Positions 42,628 to 43,982 of a stretch of DNA of 43,982 nt are shown here, in pieces; the first letter of the stretch is position 1; every line of letters begins with the position of its first letter. The stretch is from Roseicyclus amphidinii (GTDB taxonomy: Bacteria; Pseudomonadota; Alphaproteobacteria; Rhodobacterales; Rhodobacteraceae), in NCBI RefSeq assembly GCF_030163755.1, contig NZ_JASJOE010000029.1, positions 1 through 43,982 of the forward strand. Direction: 5' to 3'. A model generated the notes under the pieces. The model was not told where the DNA came from. It worked only from the letters and a program-made list of their open reading frames with translations, and ran no database searches. A program made the position numbers and the translations under genes.

Positions 42628-43633
42628 AAACCTCTCCGTCCAGAAGGTCGGCAAGGTCGGCCTCGGCGACCTCGATGTCAAGCGGCTCGGGGCTTTGGCG
42701 GGCGGCCAGCGCGCGGTCGCAGCGGATGAGCGAGGCACCGTCGAGCGCGCCCGCCTCGGCGACGACCAGCTCCATCTCGGCACGCTCGCCGTTGCAATGC
42801 AGGATCAGGTCGCAGCCTGCCGCCCGCGCCCGCGCGGCGCGCTGGCCGATGGGGCCGGGAAGCGCGCCCATCGACAGGTCGTCGGTCATCAATGCACCGT
42901 CGAAGCCGATCTCGCCCCGGATCATGGCGATCAGGCCGGGCGAGAAGGTGGCGGGCAGCTCGTCTTCCACCGCCTCGTAGACGATATGCGCGGTCATCCC
43001 CAGCGGCAGGTGGGCCAGCGGCTTGAAGGCGGCGAAATCGACGGCCTGCAACTCCGCCAAGGGCGCGGTGACGCGCGGCAGGGTCAGGTGGCTGTCCACT
43101 TCGCCCAGCCCGTAGCCCGGCAGGTGCTTGAGCACCGGCAGCACGCCGCCCGCCATCAGCCCCGAGGCCACGGCGCGGCCCGCGCCGATCACCGTGTCGG
43201 GCTCGGTGCCGTAGAGGCGGTTCTTCAGGATCGGATGCGTCGTCTCGCGGGCGACATCGGCCAGCGGCATGCAGTTCACGTCGATCCCCACCGCGCGCAG
43301 CTCATGCGCGATCAGCCGCGCGCGCAGGTGCATGGCGCGCGCCGCGCGGCCGGGGCCGGCCTGCGCCATCTGGTCGAGCGCGGGGCGCCACTGCCGCCAA
43401 TGCGGCGGGCGCATGCGCTGGACGCGCCCCCCCTCCTGGTCGATCAGGATCGGCGCGTCCCGCCCCACCGCGGCCCGCAGGTCCGAGGTCAGCGCCAGAA
43501 GCTGCGTCGGATCGGCGATGTTGCGTGCAAACAGGATGAAGCCCCAGGGCTGCGCCGCCGCGAAAAAGCGCGCTTCGTCGGGGGACAGGTGCGGGCCCTC
43601 GCAGCCGAGGATCGTGGCCGAGAGGGGGGCCAT
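42620..43633 (-). CDS. nagZ: Beta-N-acetylhexosaminidase (GH3)
   Basis: This 337-residue cytosolic enzyme removes GlcNAc from anhydro-muropeptides in cell-wall recycling. It has FARNI at the start of the barrel, IDQEGGRVQRM, the DSH dyad (GEVDSHLTLP) and the nucleophile Asp in MTDDLSMGAL. The conserved KH-x-PG-[HL]-G motif reads KHLPGYG here, with Tyr in the variable position. It is four bases behind the SPOR gene and overlaps scpA. Confidence 0.95.
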   Translation of the reverse strand: MAPLSATILGCEGPHLSPDEARFFAAAQPWGFILFARNIADPTQLLALTSDLRAAVGRDAPILIDQEGGRVQRMRPPHWRQWRPALDQMAQAGPGRAARAMHLRARLIAHELRAVGIDVNCMPLADVARETTHPILKNRLYGTEPDTVIGAGRAVASGLMAGGVLPVLKHLPGYGLGEVDSHLTLPRVTAPLAELQAVDFAAFKPLAHLPLGMTAHIVYEAVEDELPATFSPGLIAMIRGEIGFDGALMTDDLSMGALPGPIGQRAARARAAGCDLILHCNGERAEMELVVAEAGALDGASLIRCDRALAARQSPEPLDIEVAEADLADLLDGEVYG

Positions 43634-43637
43634 GGTC

Positions 43638-43982
43638 TCAGCGCACGGTCACGGGGATGCAGGGCGCGTTCTGCGCCATGAGCGCCGCGCAGAACCGGCG
43701 CGAGGCGGCGAGATCGTCGAAGCCATGGGCACGCAGCCGGTAGAACGCCGCCCCGCCCGAGCTTGCCTCCTGGATCACGCGGGCGCGGCCGTCGAAGAAA
43801 TCGGGGAAGCGTGCGGTGAGCCGCTCCCATTCCGACCGGGCGATCTCGGGCGTGTCGAAGGCACCCAGCTGCACGAGGCGCGTGCCCTCGGGCAGGCCTG
43901 CGGCGTCGATCTCGCGCACGTTTTGCGGCGCGGCCTCGGCGGCCGGGGCAGCGGCCCGCACGCGGGTGACGATCTCGGCCGG
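43638..43982 (-). CDS. SPOR-domain protein, C-terminal part (5' end outside window)
   Basis: The frame is open from the right edge to the stop at 43638, so only the end of the gene is seen. A Pro/Ala-rich linker leads into a SPOR domain ([20 protein letters not shown] ... PCIPVTV), which binds denuded peptidoglycan at the septum. The Cys pair [17 protein letters not shown] is common in this lineage. The N-terminal membrane anchor is expected beyond the window. Confidence 0.85.
   Translation of the reverse strand, partial: PAEIVTRVRAAAPAAEAAPQNVREIDAAGLPEGTRLVQLGAFDTPEIARSEWERLTARFPDFFDGRARVIQEASSGGAAFYRLRAHGFDDLAASRRFCAALMAQNAPCIPVTVR

Noticed and set aside
40798-42729. A 643-codon open frame on the plus strand opposite orf63, scpB and scpA
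   Set aside because: The minus strand encodes recognisable ScpA and ScpB; the plus-strand frame is a high-GC shadow.
43100-43150. Loss of a catalytic residue in NagZ (KHLPGYG)
   Set aside because: The changed position is the variable one of the motif; the DSH dyad and the nucleophile Asp are intact.

Overview
The window is one stretch of high-GC (roughly two-thirds G+C by eye) alphaproteobacterial chromosome, most likely from the Rhodobacterales (Roseobacter/Paracoccaceae group). The signs are the housekeeping order SPOR-nagZ-scpA-scpB, a Hint-domain protein, glnB-glnA, tRNA-Leu(UAG), an FrcBCA-type sugar importer with a divergent ROK regulator, and TRAP transporters. No transposase, integrase, phage gene or CRISPR array was seen. 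Both ends cut through genes.

Layout. Bases 1-917: end of a spermidine-synthase-like membrane protein. 937-5328: fructose-type ABC importer (frcB-frcC-frcA, minus strand) with a divergent ROK regulator around an AT-rich palindrome. 5346-14854: four-gene minus-strand operon of secreted DUF11/PKD/glycine-rich proteins plus a 1676-residue protein ending in a predicted outer-membrane beta-barrel. 14962-15612: a secreted lambda-endolysin-like muramidase. 15713-33000: aromatic catabolism. It has a five-gene minus operon (SCP2-like protein, alpha/beta hydrolase, beta-keto acid cleavage enzyme, scoA, scoB), a divergent intradiol dioxygenase followed by a LysR regulator, and a long minus-strand operon catB-benABCD-livKHMGF that joins benzoate oxidation with a branched-chain-type ABC importer. 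Then come a DadA-like D-amino acid dehydrogenase behind a glycine riboswitch, a MarR regulator and a divergent TRAP transporter (33171-36045). 36316-43982: tRNA-Leu and housekeeping genes (Hint protein, nnr, glnB, glnA, scpB, scpA, nagZ, SPOR protein).

How the genes fit together. Benzoate would enter through LivKHMGF, be oxidised by BenABC and BenD to catechol, be ring-cleaved by the intradiol dioxygenase and be cycloisomerised by CatB. The alpha/beta hydrolase would hydrolyse the enol-lactone to 3-oxoadipate. No muconolactone isomerase (catC) and no pcaF thiolase lie in the window. Instead a BKACE enzyme sits beside a SCOT-type CoA-transferase. BKACE acting on 3-oxoadipate plus acetyl-CoA would give succinyl-CoA and acetoacetate, which are exactly the two SCOT substrates. 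This suggests a thiolase-independent end to the beta-ketoadipate pathway (inference).

Two DNA motifs tie the region together. GGTATC-N4-GATACC, exact or degenerate, occurs twice in the dioxygenase/orf126 divergent promoter, once (weakly) before catB and once between marR and the TRAP genes. A separate long palindrome overlapping the marR stop codon, just upstream of the riboswitch-dadA transcript, has a close copy in the dioxygenase promoter. Together they outline a candidate regulon not evident from gene content alone.
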